From NCBI RefSeq assembly GCF_013377785.1, contig NZ_JABXWT010000001.1, forward strand, positions 434,001 to 498,000: a DNA stretch of 64,000 nucleotides, in the 5' to 3' direction. The DNA comes from Ruegeria haliotis. Lineage in GTDB: Bacteria; Pseudomonadota; Alphaproteobacteria; Rhodobacterales; Rhodobacteraceae. Shown in pieces: positions 45,944 through 55,241 of the stretch (within the stretch, counting starts at the first letter, position 1; the number at the start of each line of letters is the position of its first letter). The translations under genes were made by a program, and so were the position numbers. The notes below the pieces were generated by a model. It searched no databases, had not been told where the DNA came from, and saw nothing but the letters and a program-made list of their open reading frames with translations.

Positions 45944-47296
45944 TCAGGCTCCTTTGTCTCGGCGAGCCTTCTTCGCCTTCAACATGTCAAACAATTTACG
46001 CGCATATCCCGGTTTGTTGTCCTGCCGGGCACGCGCCACGGCAAGTGCTTCGGGCTCTACGTCACGAGTAACGACAGTACCAGTTGCGGTCATCGCCCCA
46101 TCGCCCAGCGTAACCGGCGCGACCAGCATTGTGTTCGAGCCGATGAAAACATTCGCGCCGATTGTCGTTTTGTGCTTCATCACGCCGTCATAATTACAGG
46201 TGATCGTACCTGCGCCGATATTTGTCGCGGCCCCAACCGAGGCGTCGCCGATATAGCTGAGGTGATTGATCTTGGCGCCTTCGGCAATTTCGGCATTTTT
46301 GATTTCGACAAAATTGCCGATACGCACGTTTTCCGACAATTCCGTGCCGGGGCGCAGGCGGGCATAGGGCCCCACAATGGCACCGCGGCTGACATGGCAA
46401 CCTTCAAGATGCGAAAATGCCCGGATCGTTGCGCCACTTTCGACTGTCACGCCGGGGCCGAACACCACGTTAGGTTCGATAACAGTGTCGCGTCCAATGA
46501 CCGTATCTGCCGCCAGATAAACGGAGTCAGGGGCCATCAGTGTGACGCCCAGATCCAATAGCTCGGCACGTGCGCGCGCCTGGAACACGGCATCGGCCGC
46601 AGCCAGATCCGTGCGGGAATTGACGCCCAGTGTCTGCGCCTCGTCACAGGCAACCGCCGTGACGTTCAGGCCCTTGGCACGTGCGATTTCGACCACGTCG
46701 GGTAAATAGTACTCGCCGGCTGCATTGTCATTGCCGACGGCTTCGATCAGCGAAAACAATAGCTGTGCATCACAGGCCAAAAGACCAGAATTGCAGAAAG
46801 TTATGGCGCGTTCTTCTTCCGTGGCATCCTTGAATTCGACGATCCGTTCAAGGGTGTCACCTTTCATCACCAAACGACCATAGCGGGCAGGATCGGCGGC
46901 CTCGAACCCAAGAATGACCAGATCATTCTTGGCGCGAGCCTCAATCATCCGCTCTAGCGTATCGGGCTGCAAAAACGGGGTGTCGCCATACAGGACGACA
47001 ACGTCACCCTGGAATCCTTCAAGCGCATCGTGTGCCTGAGCGACGGCATGGGCAGTGCCCAATTGCTCTTCCTGAACGGCAATCTGGGCGGTTTCGTCTT
47101 CGTCTTGGGCGATCTTGGCTACCGCCTCGGACCCGTGGCCGGTGACTATCACTGTCCGTTCAGGCGACAGAACAGATCCGGCGCGCATCGCGTGAACCAG
47201 CATCGGCGTCTGGGCGATGGGATGCAGGACTTTTGGAATATCCGAATTCATCCTGGTACCTTTTCCGGCGGCAAGGATGACAAGGGCAGTGGTCAT
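45944..47296 (-). CDS. glmU: Bifunctional UDP-N-acetylglucosamine pyrophosphorylase / acetyltransferase
   Basis: GlmU acetylates glucosamine-1-phosphate and then couples it to UTP. The 450 residues comprise an N-terminal uridyltransferase with LAAGKGTRMNSDIPKVLHP and a C-terminal left-handed beta helix (repeats such as GAIVGPYARLRPGTEL, GDASVGAATNIGAGTITCNY). The ATG at 47294-47296 (MTTALVILAAGKG) is the family start; the frame stays open 26 codons upstream. It faces the Gph-like gene across 134 bases. Confidence 0.96.
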   Translation of the reverse strand: MTTALVILAAGKGTRMNSDIPKVLHPIAQTPMLVHAMRAGSVLSPERTVIVTGHGSEAVAKIAQDEDETAQIAVQEEQLGTAHAVAQAHDALEGFQGDVVVLYGDTPFLQPDTLERMIEARAKNDLVILGFEAADPARYGRLVMKGDTLERIVEFKDATEEERAITFCNSGLLACDAQLLFSLIEAVGNDNAAGEYYLPDVVEIARAKGLNVTAVACDEAQTLGVNSRTDLAAADAVFQARARAELLDLGVTLMAPDSVYLAADTVIGRDTVIEPNVVFGPGVTVESGATIRAFSHLEGCHVSRGAIVGPYARLRPGTELSENVRIGNFVEIKNAEIAEGAKINHLSYIGDASVGAATNIGAGTITCNYDGVMKHKTTIGANVFIGSNTMLVAPVTLGDGAMTATGTVVTRDVEPEALAVARARQDNKPGYARKLFDMLKAKKARRDKGA

Positions 47297-47430
47297 GAAA
47301 TCGTTTTCTCTTTGTGTTTTGTTGTTGTCCGTTTTATCCGCTGAGGGCAAAGGCGCAAGCGGTTCGGCCATCAAACAAGATTGCCGTTTGCAACACGACA
47401 GGGCGGAAACCCGCCGAGCAAGGAGATAAA

Positions 47431-48102
47431 ATGCGCACTGTCATCTTCGATCTGGACGGCACTTTGGCGGATACATCCGGTGATTTGCTGGCTGCGGCCA
47501 ACCATTGTTTCCGTGAAATGGGTCATGGCGATGTGCTGAATCAGGCTCAGGATGCCGGTATAGCACTGCGGGGTGGGCGGATGATGCTGAGCCATGGCTT
47601 GAGGCGTGTCGGGGCACATGATGAAAGCACGATCAACTCCTATTATCCCGTGTTGCTGGACGCCTACGCCCAAGATATTGATACACACACACAGTTTTAT
47701 CCCGGTGCGCTGGACGCCGTAGCAGCCCTGAGCGCTACGGGGTATGGCGTCGGCATCTGTACCAACAAGCCAGAACATCTGGCAGAACTGTTACTGACCC
47801 GGATGGGGGTGCGTGACCGGTTCCTGTCACTCGTGGGGGCGGATACGCTGTCAGTACGCAAGCCAGACCCCGAGCCGCTGCGCGAGGCGGCGCGGCGTGC
47901 GGGTGGGCATCCGGACCTCTGCGTCCTGATTGGTGATTCCGATACGGATCGTAACACCGCGCGGGCGGCCGGGGTGCCTTCGGTGCTGGTGACCTTCGGA
48001 CCGTCCGGTGATGATATGGCTGCGCTAGAGCCTGAGGCGCTGTTGCATCATTTTGATGATTTGCCAGAAATGGTGCGGGGCCTGATCGGCGTTGCGGCGT
48101 GA
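47431..48102 (+). CDS. gph: HAD hydrolase, phosphoglycolate phosphatase type
   Basis: The 223-residue haloacid dehalogenase-like phosphatase has motif I DLDGTLADTSGDLLAA, motif II ICTNKP, motif III lysine in VRKPDPEPLREAARRAGG, and motif IV LIGDSDTDRNTARAAG. Gph removes phosphate from 2-phosphoglycolate; related enzymes act on other sugar phosphates, so specificity is a judgement from similarity. AAGGAG lies seven bases before the ATG. A DegT-like gene follows. Confidence 0.82.
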   Translation: MRTVIFDLDGTLADTSGDLLAAANHCFREMGHGDVLNQAQDAGIALRGGRMMLSHGLRRVGAHDESTINSYYPVLLDAYAQDIDTHTQFYPGALDAVAALSATGYGVGICTNKPEHLAELLLTRMGVRDRFLSLVGADTLSVRKPDPEPLREAARRAGGHPDLCVLIGDSDTDRNTARAAGVPSVLVTFGPSGDDMAALEPEALLHHFDDLPEMVRGLIGVAA

Positions 48103-48141
48103 CCCTTTGACCTAAACGTGTTGGAGCCTGAGAACAAAACC

Positions 48142-49332
48142 ATGAGCGATAACTTCACCGGCAACTTTACCCAACAGGAACCTATTCCAGAAGAGGCGAT
48201 TGACGCGGCTTTGGCCGTGCTTCGTCATGGGCGGTTACATCGCTATAATGTTGCACCCGGAGAGTTGGGCGAGGCTGCTTTGCTGGAGCAGGAATTTGCG
48301 GCCCAGATGGGAGCGAAATACTGCCTTGCAGTGTCCTCGGGGGGGTATGCGCTGGCGACGGCGTTGCGGGCGGTTGGCGTAAAGCCCGGTGATCCGGTTC
48401 TGACCAACGCCTTCACGCTTGCGCCGGTACCGGGTTCAATTGCCTCGGTCGGGGCTGTGCCTATTTTCGTCGGCGTCACCGAAGATCTGACAATCGATCT
48501 GGATGATCTCGAGGTCAAGCTGGACAGGGCGCGCGTGCTGATGCTCAGCCATATGCGCGGGCATTTGTGTGATATGGATCGACTGATGCAGATGTGTGAT
48601 GCAGCGGGCGTAACGGTGATCGAGGACTGCGCACATACGATGGGGGCCGCCTGGCGCGGGCAGTTGTCGGGACGTCAGGGCGCGATTGGGTGCTATTCGT
48701 GCCAGACATACAAACATGTCAATTCCGGTGAAGGCGGGTTGTTGATCACTGACGACGAAGAACTGGCAGCCAAGGCAACGATGTTGTCAGGGTCTTACAT
48801 GTTGTACGAGCGTCATCTGGCGGCACCTGGCCCGGAAGTGTTCGAGCGGATCAAATACACCACGCCCAATGTTTCAGGTCGGATGGACAACCTGCGGGCG
48901 GCCATCCTGCGACCTCAACTGCGGGATCTGGACCGGCAGGTGCAGCGTTGGAATGAACGTTATGCCGTGATCGAAAGCGGATTACGCGATACGCCGGGGC
49001 TGACGATTGTGGATCGGCCCGAGGCCGAGACTTTTGTCGGGTCTTCTATTCAGTTTCTGCTGCTGGATTGGTCGCCGGAACGCATTGCCGAAGTCATCCG
49101 CCGCTGTGCGACGCGTGGCGTGGAAGTGAAGTGGTTTGGTGGGGCCGAGCCCAGCGGGTTCACCTCGCGCTATGATAGTTGGCGTTATGCGGAAAGCGAG
49201 CGGATGCCTGACAGTGACCGTATTCTGACGGGGATCATGGACATGCGCGTGCCGCTGACCTTTTCGCTGGAAGATTGCCAGTTAATCGCGCGCATCATCC
49301 GGGCCGAGGTGGGCGCTGTTTATCAGTCGTAG
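48142..49332 (+). CDS. DegT/DnrJ/EryC1/StrS family PLP aminotransferase
   Basis: The 396-residue protein has the fold I aminotransferase pattern of the sugar aminotransferase-like family: KYCLAVSSGGYALATALRAVG, VIEDCAHTMGAAWRG with the PLP Asp, and the Schiff-base Lys in CQTYKHVNSGEGGLL. Members aminate nucleotide sugars or other keto compounds; no sugar-nucleotide genes are adjacent, so the substrate is open. The ATG at 48142 is used; a TTG eight codons earlier is possible. It follows the Gph-like gene by 39 bases and ends at tandem hairpins. Confidence 0.82.
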   Translation: MSDNFTGNFTQQEPIPEEAIDAALAVLRHGRLHRYNVAPGELGEAALLEQEFAAQMGAKYCLAVSSGGYALATALRAVGVKPGDPVLTNAFTLAPVPGSIASVGAVPIFVGVTEDLTIDLDDLEVKLDRARVLMLSHMRGHLCDMDRLMQMCDAAGVTVIEDCAHTMGAAWRGQLSGRQGAIGCYSCQTYKHVNSGEGGLLITDDEELAAKATMLSGSYMLYERHLAAPGPEVFERIKYTTPNVSGRMDNLRAAILRPQLRDLDRQVQRWNERYAVIESGLRDTPGLTIVDRPEAETFVGSSIQFLLLDWSPERIAEVIRRCATRGVEVKWFGGAEPSGFTSRYDSWRYAESERMPDSDRILTGIMDMRVPLTFSLEDCQLIARIIRAEVGAVYQS

Positions 49333-49341
49333 CCTAGCGGA

Positions 49342-49401
49342 GTGCGCATACTGCGCACGCTTGATAGTTTAAGTAACGCCGCCCTGATGGGGCGGCGTTT
49401 T
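49342..49401 (+). terminator. Two consecutive hairpins, the second a terminator
   Basis: GTGCGCA (49342-49348) and TGCGCAC (49352-49358) form a 7-bp stem with a 3-nt loop. A second stem, AACGCCGCCC (49375-49384) with GGGCGGCGTT (49390-49399), is 10 bp and is followed by TTT. The second is a convincing rho-independent terminator. Confidence 0.88.
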
Positions 49402-49430
49402 GCATTTCTGATGCCTGTCATTCGTAAAGA

Positions 49431-49459
49431 TTGACCGGTTGGGGATTCGCTGATATTCA
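49431..49459 (+). promoter_or_regulatory. Candidate sigma70-type promoter of the leucine catabolic cluster
   Basis: TTGACC (49431-49436) and TATTCA (49454-49459) are spaced by exactly 17 bases, 44 bases upstream of the ivd start. Confidence 0.6.
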
Positions 49460-49464
49460 GTTAT

Positions 49465-49478
49465 TGAACACTTGTTCA
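49465..49478. promoter_or_regulatory. Operator-like inverted repeat upstream of ivd
   Basis: TGAACACTTGTTCA is a perfect 6-2-6 inverted repeat (TGAACA, CT, TGTTCA). It begins five bases after the -10 hexamer, so a protein bound there would block transcription start. No regulator gene is adjacent; a TetR- or FadR-like repressor sensing an acyl-CoA is a reasonable guess. Confidence 0.55.
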
Positions 49479-49502
49479 TTAATGCGGAGGAGGAGAGCGC
49501 GT

Positions 49503-50666
49503 ATGTTCACGGCCATGATGAAATTCGATCTGGGTGAAGATGTGAACGCGCTGCGCGAAATGGTGCATCGCTGGGCGCAGGAGCGGGTCAAGCCGATGGC
49601 GGCTGAGGTCGATGCGACAAACGCCTTTCCGAACGAACTGTGGAAAGAGATGGGCGACCTTGGCCTGTTGGGCGTCACAGTTTCTGAGGAATACGGCGGC
49701 GCAGGCATGTCCTATCTGGCGCATACGATCGCGGTGGAGGAAATCGCGCGGGCCTCGGCCTCGGTTTCACTGTCTTACGGCGCGCATTCCAATCTGTGTG
49801 TGAACCAGATCAAGCTGAACGGGACTGAAGAGCAAAAACAGAAATACCTGCCGCGCCTGATCTCGGGGGATCATGTTGGTGCGCTGGCCATGTCCGAGGC
49901 CTCGGCCGGATCGGATGTCGTCTCGATGAAGTTGCGCGCGGAGAAGCGCAACGATCACTACCGGCTGAACGGCAACAAGTACTGGATCACCAACGGGCCG
50001 GATGCGGATACGTTGGTTGTGTATGCCAAGACCGACCCCGATGCTGGATCCAAAGGCATCACCGCCTTTCTGATTGAGAAAGAGATGAAAGGGTTCTCGA
50101 CCTCGCCGCATTTCGACAAGCTGGGGATGCGTGGATCGAACACGGCTGAACTGATCTTTGAAGATGTCGAAGTGCCGTTCGAGAATGTCTTGGGCGAAGA
50201 GGGTCGGGGCGTGGCTGTTCTGATGTCTGGCCTGGATTATGAGCGCGTCGTGTTGGCCGGGATCGGCACCGGGATCATGGCTGCCTGTCTGGATGAAATC
50301 ATGCCTTACCTGTCCGAGCGCAAACAGTTTGGCAAACCGATTGGCAGCTTCCAACTGATGCAGGGCAAAATCGCGGACATGTACACAGCGATGAACTCGG
50401 CCCGGGCTTATATTTATGAGGTCGCGAAGGCCTGCGACCGGGGCGATGTGACCCGTCAGGACGCGGCGGCATGTTGTTTGTATGCCTCCGAGCAGGCGAT
50501 GGTGCAGGCGCACCAAGCTGTGCAGGCAATGGGTGGTGCGGGGTTTCTGGCTGATGCGCCGGTCAGTCGTATTTTCCGGGATGCCAAGCTGATGGAAATA
50601 GGCGCGGGCACCAGCGAAATTCGCCGGATGCTGATCGGGCGCGAGTTGATGAACGAGATGCTCTGA
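49503..50666 (+). CDS. ivd: Isovaleryl-CoA dehydrogenase
   Basis: Ivd is the FAD enzyme that oxidises isovaleryl-CoA to 3-methylcrotonyl-CoA in leucine breakdown. The 387 residues show acyl-CoA dehydrogenase motifs ([84 protein letters not shown]). The glutamate in [11 protein letters not shown] fits the isovaleryl-specific placement of the catalytic base. GGAGGAGGAGA lies upstream of the ATG. The carboxylase, lyase and hydratase genes that follow support the leucine assignment. Confidence 0.94.
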   Translation: MFTAMMKFDLGEDVNALREMVHRWAQERVKPMAAEVDATNAFPNELWKEMGDLGLLGVTVSEEYGGAGMSYLAHTIAVEEIARASASVSLSYGAHSNLCVNQIKLNGTEEQKQKYLPRLISGDHVGALAMSEASAGSDVVSMKLRAEKRNDHYRLNGNKYWITNGPDADTLVVYAKTDPDAGSKGITAFLIEKEMKGFSTSPHFDKLGMRGSNTAELIFEDVEVPFENVLGEEGRGVAVLMSGLDYERVVLAGIGTGIMAACLDEIMPYLSERKQFGKPIGSFQLMQGKIADMYTAMNSARAYIYEVAKACDRGDVTRQDAAACCLYASEQAMVQAHQAVQAMGGAGFLADAPVSRIFRDAKLMEIGAGTSEIRRMLIGRELMNEML

Positions 50667-50673
50667 AAAAGAA

Positions 50674-50708
50674 AAACGCCCCGCGGTCGAAGGACCTGCG
50701 GGGCGTTT
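50674..50708. terminator. Bidirectional terminator between ivd and ompW
   Basis: AAACGCCCCGC (50674-50684) and GCGGGGCGTTT (50698-50708) form an 11-bp stem, extended by GGTC/GACC. The minus strand reads into TTTTTCTTTTT, so it is strongest for ompW; on the plus strand TTTCTG follows. Confidence 0.9.
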
Positions 50709-50719
50709 CTGTAACGGGA

Positions 50720-51325
50720 TCAGAAGCGATGGACGTAGGAAACGCCGACCAGCCAGGGATCGATTTCGGCAGTGCCGATATCGGCGCCATCCAGCTTGAC
50801 GTCCGAGTCGATGTCGAACCAGCGTACGTTCAGGCGAATGGCACCATTGTCTGTGACCATGTAATCGAGACCGGCCTGCAGCGAGACGCCGAACGAGTTG
50901 TCAACTTCGAGATCGCCCAACGGCGAGCTTTCGTCGAAAAAGATCGTGTAGTTCAGGCCGGCACCTACATAAGGCTTCCAGGCGCTGTTGGTCGGAAAGT
51001 GATAGTTCAGCGACAGGGTGGGTGGAAGGTGCTTGACGCTGCCAGCGTCGGTGCTGCCCCCAAGGGTGATATCGTGGCTGAACGGTGTCGCGGCGAGCAA
51101 CTCGATCCCCAGATTGTCACGGACGAAATACTCGGCGGTGAAGATCGGGCGGGTGTCAGCGTCGATCTCGGCTTTGGATCCGGCCAGCGTTCCGTTGTCG
51201 GACTTGGGGTCCAGATAGCCAACACCGATACCAAGCGTCCAGTCGCCCTGCGATTGGGCAAACGCCGGCGCAGCCAACGCGACAAGCGCGGTAGAAAGGG
51301 TCAAAGCGGCGAGTCTCTTTGTCAT
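50720..51325 (-). CDS. ompW: OmpW family outer membrane protein
   Basis: The 201-residue protein has a signal peptide (MTKRLAALTLSTALVALAAP, cleavage after AFA) and the OmpW pattern of an eight-stranded barrel: QGDWTLGIGVGYLDPKSDNG, ADTRPIFTAEYFVRDNLGIE, TLSLNYHFPTNSAWKPYVGA and the terminal SYVHRF with a final Phe. OmpW channels pass small hydrophobic compounds. It lies within the leucine/isovalerate cluster but on the other strand, so a role in uptake of hydrophobic acids such as isovalerate is possible but unproven. Confidence 0.88.
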   Translation of the reverse strand: MTKRLAALTLSTALVALAAPAFAQSQGDWTLGIGVGYLDPKSDNGTLAGSKAEIDADTRPIFTAEYFVRDNLGIELLAATPFSHDITLGGSTDAGSVKHLPPTLSLNYHFPTNSAWKPYVGAGLNYTIFFDESSPLGDLEVDNSFGVSLQAGLDYMVTDNGAIRLNVRWFDIDSDVKLDGADIGTAEIDPWLVGVSYVHRF

Positions 51326-51416
51326 ATTCTTGCCTTTAGTTCTGTTAATGCATCCCGTTTGGCAGCGGTGGGTGACGCGCTCTCTGATCTGTATCAAATT
51401 CATGTGAGGTCTTTAG

Positions 51417-52982
51417 ATGCGGGCACACAGCGAAGTGGCAGAAAAACAAGGGGTTTCTGCTGTGGTAGACGCTAAGCACATACCGGGATTGCGCCCGGCG
51501 GGTGGCTGGGACCTGCCCGACCAGCTGAACATGGCGCATCAGTGCCTGAATCATCCGTCTGATCAGGTGGCCCTGATCGATTTGGCCGGATCGTCCGAGA
51601 CCCGTGTCACCTTTGGACAGCTAGAGCAGATGACCGACGGCATCGCCCGCGCGCTGCTGACACAGGTGCTGCCCGGCGACCGGGTCGGGGTACTGCTCAG
51701 CCAATCGCCCTGGTGCGCAGCGGCGCATTTGGCGGTCTGGAAGATTGGTGCGATTTCCGTACCCTTGTTCAAATTGTTCAAGCACGACGCGTTGCGGTCT
51801 CGTGTCGGTGATGCTGGCGTAAAGATCGTTCTGACGGATGCCGAAGGAGCGGATCTTCTAGGTGATCTTGCCGAACAACTGATGGCATCTGGGATCGGAG
51901 AGCCGGGTCCACGCCTGCCTTTCGCGTCTACTGACCCCGAAGATCCGGCAGTGTTGATCTATACATCAGGCACCACGGGCAGCCCCAAGGGGGCATTGCA
52001 CGGACACCGCGTGTTGACCGGCCATCTGCCGGGTGTTTCGATCAGCCATAACCACCTGTGCGACGGTGACTGCCTTTGGACACCCGCCGACTGGGCCTGG
52101 ATCGGCGGGTTGTTCGACGTACTGATGCCCGGTCTGGCGCTGGGCATTCCAGTGGTGGCGGCACGATTGGAGAAATTCACCCCCGAAGCCTGTGCCGATG
52201 TGATCGCGCGGGGCGGCGTGCGGAACGTGTTCTTCCCACCAACCGCGTTGCGAATGTTAAAGGCCGCTGACCAGACGATCCCGGGCTTGCGCTCGGTCGC
52301 GTCGGGTGGTGAGCCGCTGGGGGCTGAGATGCTGGCATGGGGTGAGCAGGCATTCGGCTTGACGATTAACGAATTCTACGGCCAGACCGAATGCAACATG
52401 GTTGTGTCGTCCTGTGCCGAGGAGTTCCCGGTGCAGCCCGGCTGTATCGGTAAACCGGTGCCGGGGCATGAGGTGGCGGTGGTCGATGAGGATGGCAACC
52501 CGACGGATGAAGAGGGTGACGTGGCGATCCGGCGCGGATCAGCCTCGATGCTGCTGGAGTACTGGAACCGGCCCGAGGCGACGGCTGAGAAGTTCCGGGG
52601 CGACTGGTTGATCACAGGCGATCGTGGTGTGTGGCAGGGCGATTATCTGCGCTTTGTAGGCCGTGATGATGACGTGATCACCTCGTCTGGCTATCGTATC
52701 GGCCCGGCTGAAATCGAGGATTGCCTGCTGACCCACCCGGCGGTGGCGACGGTGGGCGTGGTTGGCAAGCCCGACAAGCTGCGGACTGAGATCGTGAAGG
52801 CTTACGTGGTGTTGAAACCGGGGGCCGAGGTCTTGGGTGCTGAGTTGCAGGACTGGGTCAAGGACCGTTTGGCGCAGTATTCCTACCCCCGCGAGGTGGC
52901 GTTTCTGGGGGAGCTGCCGATGACGGTAACGGGGAAGGTGATCCGGAAGGAACTAAAGGCAAGAGCGGCGGGGGAAGTGTAA
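51417..52982 (+). CDS. AMP-dependent acyl-CoA synthetase
   Basis: The 521-residue ligase belongs to the ANL superfamily and activates a carboxylic acid to its CoA ester through an acyl-adenylate. Motifs: LIYTSGTTGSPKGALHGH (phosphate loop), NEFYGQTECNM, GDRGVWQGDYLRFVGRDDD, SSGYRIGPAEIEDCL and the catalytic Lys in VTGKVIRKELKA. The leucine cluster around it suggests activation of isovalerate or a related short branched acid. Its stop overlaps the next ATG as TAATG. Confidence 0.85.
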   Translation: MRAHSEVAEKQGVSAVVDAKHIPGLRPAGGWDLPDQLNMAHQCLNHPSDQVALIDLAGSSETRVTFGQLEQMTDGIARALLTQVLPGDRVGVLLSQSPWCAAAHLAVWKIGAISVPLFKLFKHDALRSRVGDAGVKIVLTDAEGADLLGDLAEQLMASGIGEPGPRLPFASTDPEDPAVLIYTSGTTGSPKGALHGHRVLTGHLPGVSISHNHLCDGDCLWTPADWAWIGGLFDVLMPGLALGIPVVAARLEKFTPEACADVIARGGVRNVFFPPTALRMLKAADQTIPGLRSVASGGEPLGAEMLAWGEQAFGLTINEFYGQTECNMVVSSCAEEFPVQPGCIGKPVPGHEVAVVDEDGNPTDEEGDVAIRRGSASMLLEYWNRPEATAEKFRGDWLITGDRGVWQGDYLRFVGRDDDVITSSGYRIGPAEIEDCLLTHPAVATVGVVGKPDKLRTEIVKAYVVLKPGAEVLGAELQDWVKDRLAQYSYPREVAFLGELPMTVTGKVIRKELKARAAGEV

Positions 52983-53632
52983 TGAGGCTGGGAGACTCAT
53001 TAAGACTGATTGGTCCACTATTCATCGTGGCGTTTGTCCTATGTTTCCCAGCTAAGACATCTCATGCGTATGAGATCAGTTCGGAGCAAAACGACGGATA
53101 TTCCATTGAAACTAAAATAATCGAAGATTGCTTGCGAACGGCACGAGAGGCTTTCGAAAAGAAAAAGCCTCAGCGAGCAATCCCAGATGCAGTTTACGAG
53201 TGCATTGGCAATGCCGCCGGGGATTGCATGGAGCGTACGAACTATTCGACCTATGGAATGGTCATGTGTTTCGATGCAGAGACCATTTTTTGGGATACCA
53301 TGTTGGATCAAAATTATACTGCCTTGGCTGAATGGGCTGAGAAACTGCATGGCCATGTTTCCCCCGATGATCATGCATTCAAATGGACAGCGTCAGAGAC
53401 CCTAGAAAAGATGAAAACTGAATGGAAAGTGTACTCTGAGGCTGTTTGCCGTTTTCAAGCCAGTGATTATTGGCGAGGAACGGCTGCCGGACCGACCAGA
53501 GGCGCATGTTGGATGCGCAGAACCGCTGAGCAGGCATTGAAGATGGATCGGAAAGTAATGGGCATCTGTAGTTGGCAACAAGGCAGCATCATACGCGAAA
53601 TTTGCGAAGCACGCGGGGTAGCCCAAAAATGA
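52982..53632 (+). CDS. LprI-like (DUF1311) secreted protein inside the leucine operon
   Basis: The 216-residue precursor has a signal peptide (hydrophobic core [13 protein letters not shown], cleavage after SHA near residue 29). The mature part has the LprI/DUF1311 pattern: a [20 protein letters not shown] segment, [32 protein letters not shown] and a final TAEQALKM with further cysteines. Some family members inhibit lysozyme; that role is not shown here. The gene is AT-rich (24 of 60 bases GC at 53101-53160). It overlaps the synthetase stop (TAATG) and the carboxylase start (ATGA). Confidence 0.68.
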   Translation: MRLGDSLRLIGPLFIVAFVLCFPAKTSHAYEISSEQNDGYSIETKIIEDCLRTAREAFEKKKPQRAIPDAVYECIGNAAGDCMERTNYSTYGMVMCFDAETIFWDTMLDQNYTALAEWAEKLHGHVSPDDHAFKWTASETLEKMKTEWKVYSEAVCRFQASDYWRGTAAGPTRGACWMRRTAEQALKMDRKVMGICSWQQGSIIREICEARGVAQK

Positions 53633-55233
53633 AACTCACATCCAAAGCCATGCCCACCTCCGAGGGCTTCAAATCAAACCGCGACGCGCATCTCGACGCG
53701 CTGGCGCAAATCTCTGGCGCTGCCGAAGCAGCCCGGATGGGTGGTGGCGAAAAGTCCCGTGCGCGCCATGAATCGCGAGGTAAGATGTTGCCGCGACGCA
53801 GAGTGGCGAACCTGCTGGACCCGGGGTCTCCGTTTCTAGAAATAGGGGCGACGGCGGCACATGGGATGTATGGTGATGCCGCACCCTGTGCCGGGGTCAT
53901 CGCAGGCATTGGCCGGGTGCAGGGGCGCGAGGTCATGGTGGTGTGCAACGATGCCACCGTGAAGGGCGGTACCTATTACCCGATGTCTGTCAAGAAACAT
54001 CTGCGCGCGCAGGAGATCGCCGAGGAAAACCAACTGCCCTGCATTTATTTGGTTGATAGTGGCGGCGCCAACCTGCCCAATCAAGATGAGGTGTTCCCCG
54101 ACCGCGACCACTTTGGCCGCATCTTTTACAATCAAGCACGGATGAGCGCGAAGGGCATCCCTCAGATCGCGGTTGTGATGGGCTCGTGTACTGCTGGTGG
54201 CGCCTATGTACCGGCGATGTCGGATGTGACGATCATCGTGCGCGATCAGGGGACGATTTTCCTTGCCGGACCGCCGCTGGTAAAGGCGGCGACAGGTGAG
54301 GTGGTCAGCTCCGAAGATTTGGGCGGCGGCGATGTGCATACACGCCTGTCCGGCGTGGCCGATTATCTGGCAGAGGACGACGCACACGCATTGGCGCTGG
54401 CGCGACGTGCGGTTGGGTCGCTGAACAGGCAAAGGCCGCAGACCGTGGATTGGGCCAGCCCCGAAGATCCGGCCTATGACCCCGAAGAAATCCTGGGCGT
54501 TGTGCCTGCCGATCTGCGCACGCCTTATGACATCCGCGAGGTAATCGCGCGTTTGGTCGATGGCTCTCGGTTTGACGAGTTCAAGCCGCGCTTTGGCGAA
54601 ACGCTGGTGACAGGGTTTGCCCATGTCAAAGGCTGTCCGGTCGGAATTATCGCCAATAACGGCGTGCTGTTTTCCGAGGCCGCACAAAAGGGTGCGCATT
54701 TTGTCGAGCTGTGTTCGCAGCGAAGTATCCCGCTGGTGTTCCTACAGAACATCACCGGCTTCATGGTCGGGCGGAAATATGAAAACGAAGGCATCGCGCG
54801 GCATGGGGCCAAGATGGTGACGGCGGTGGCCACCACCAACGTCCCCAAGATCACCATGCTGGTGGGCGGATCGTTCGGGGCCGGGAACTACGGAATGGCA
54901 GGGCGAGCCTACCAACCCCGGTTCCTGTGGGCATGGCCCAATAGCCGTATCTCGGTCATGGGTGGCGAGCAGGCGGCGGGCGTGTTGGCCACTGTCAAAC
55001 GCGACGGGATCGAACGGCAAGGTGGTGAATGGTCAGCCGAGGAAGAGGCGGACTTTAAACGACCCACGCTTGAGATGTTCGAAGAGCAGTCGCACCCGCT
55101 CTATGCCTCGGCGCGTATGTGGGATGACGGAGTTATCGACCCACGCAAAAGCCGCGAAGTGTTGGCTCTGTCGCTGAATGCTGCGCTGAATGCTCCTATT
55201 GAGGAGACACGCTTTGGCGTGTTCAGGATGTGA
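53629..55233 (+). CDS. liuB: Methylcrotonyl-CoA carboxylase, carboxyltransferase (beta) subunit
   Basis: The subunit transfers carboxyl from biotin to 3-methylcrotonyl-CoA, giving 3-methylglutaconyl-CoA. The 534 residues have the crotonase-like carboxyltransferase pattern: [94 protein letters not shown] and [14 protein letters not shown]. The ATG at 53629 overlaps the preceding stop as ATGA. Its biotin-carrying partner is encoded after an inserted HNH gene. Confidence 0.95.
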   Translation: MKLTSKAMPTSEGFKSNRDAHLDALAQISGAAEAARMGGGEKSRARHESRGKMLPRRRVANLLDPGSPFLEIGATAAHGMYGDAAPCAGVIAGIGRVQGREVMVVCNDATVKGGTYYPMSVKKHLRAQEIAEENQLPCIYLVDSGGANLPNQDEVFPDRDHFGRIFYNQARMSAKGIPQIAVVMGSCTAGGAYVPAMSDVTIIVRDQGTIFLAGPPLVKAATGEVVSSEDLGGGDVHTRLSGVADYLAEDDAHALALARRAVGSLNRQRPQTVDWASPEDPAYDPEEILGVVPADLRTPYDIREVIARLVDGSRFDEFKPRFGETLVTGFAHVKGCPVGIIANNGVLFSEAAQKGAHFVELCSQRSIPLVFLQNITGFMVGRKYENEGIARHGAKMVTAVATTNVPKITMLVGGSFGAGNYGMAGRAYQPRFLWAWPNSRISVMGGEQAAGVLATVKRDGIERQGGEWSAEEEADFKRPTLEMFEEQSHPLYASARMWDDGVIDPRKSREVLALSLNAALNAPIEETRFGVFRM

Positions 55234-55241
55234 GGTCCGGG

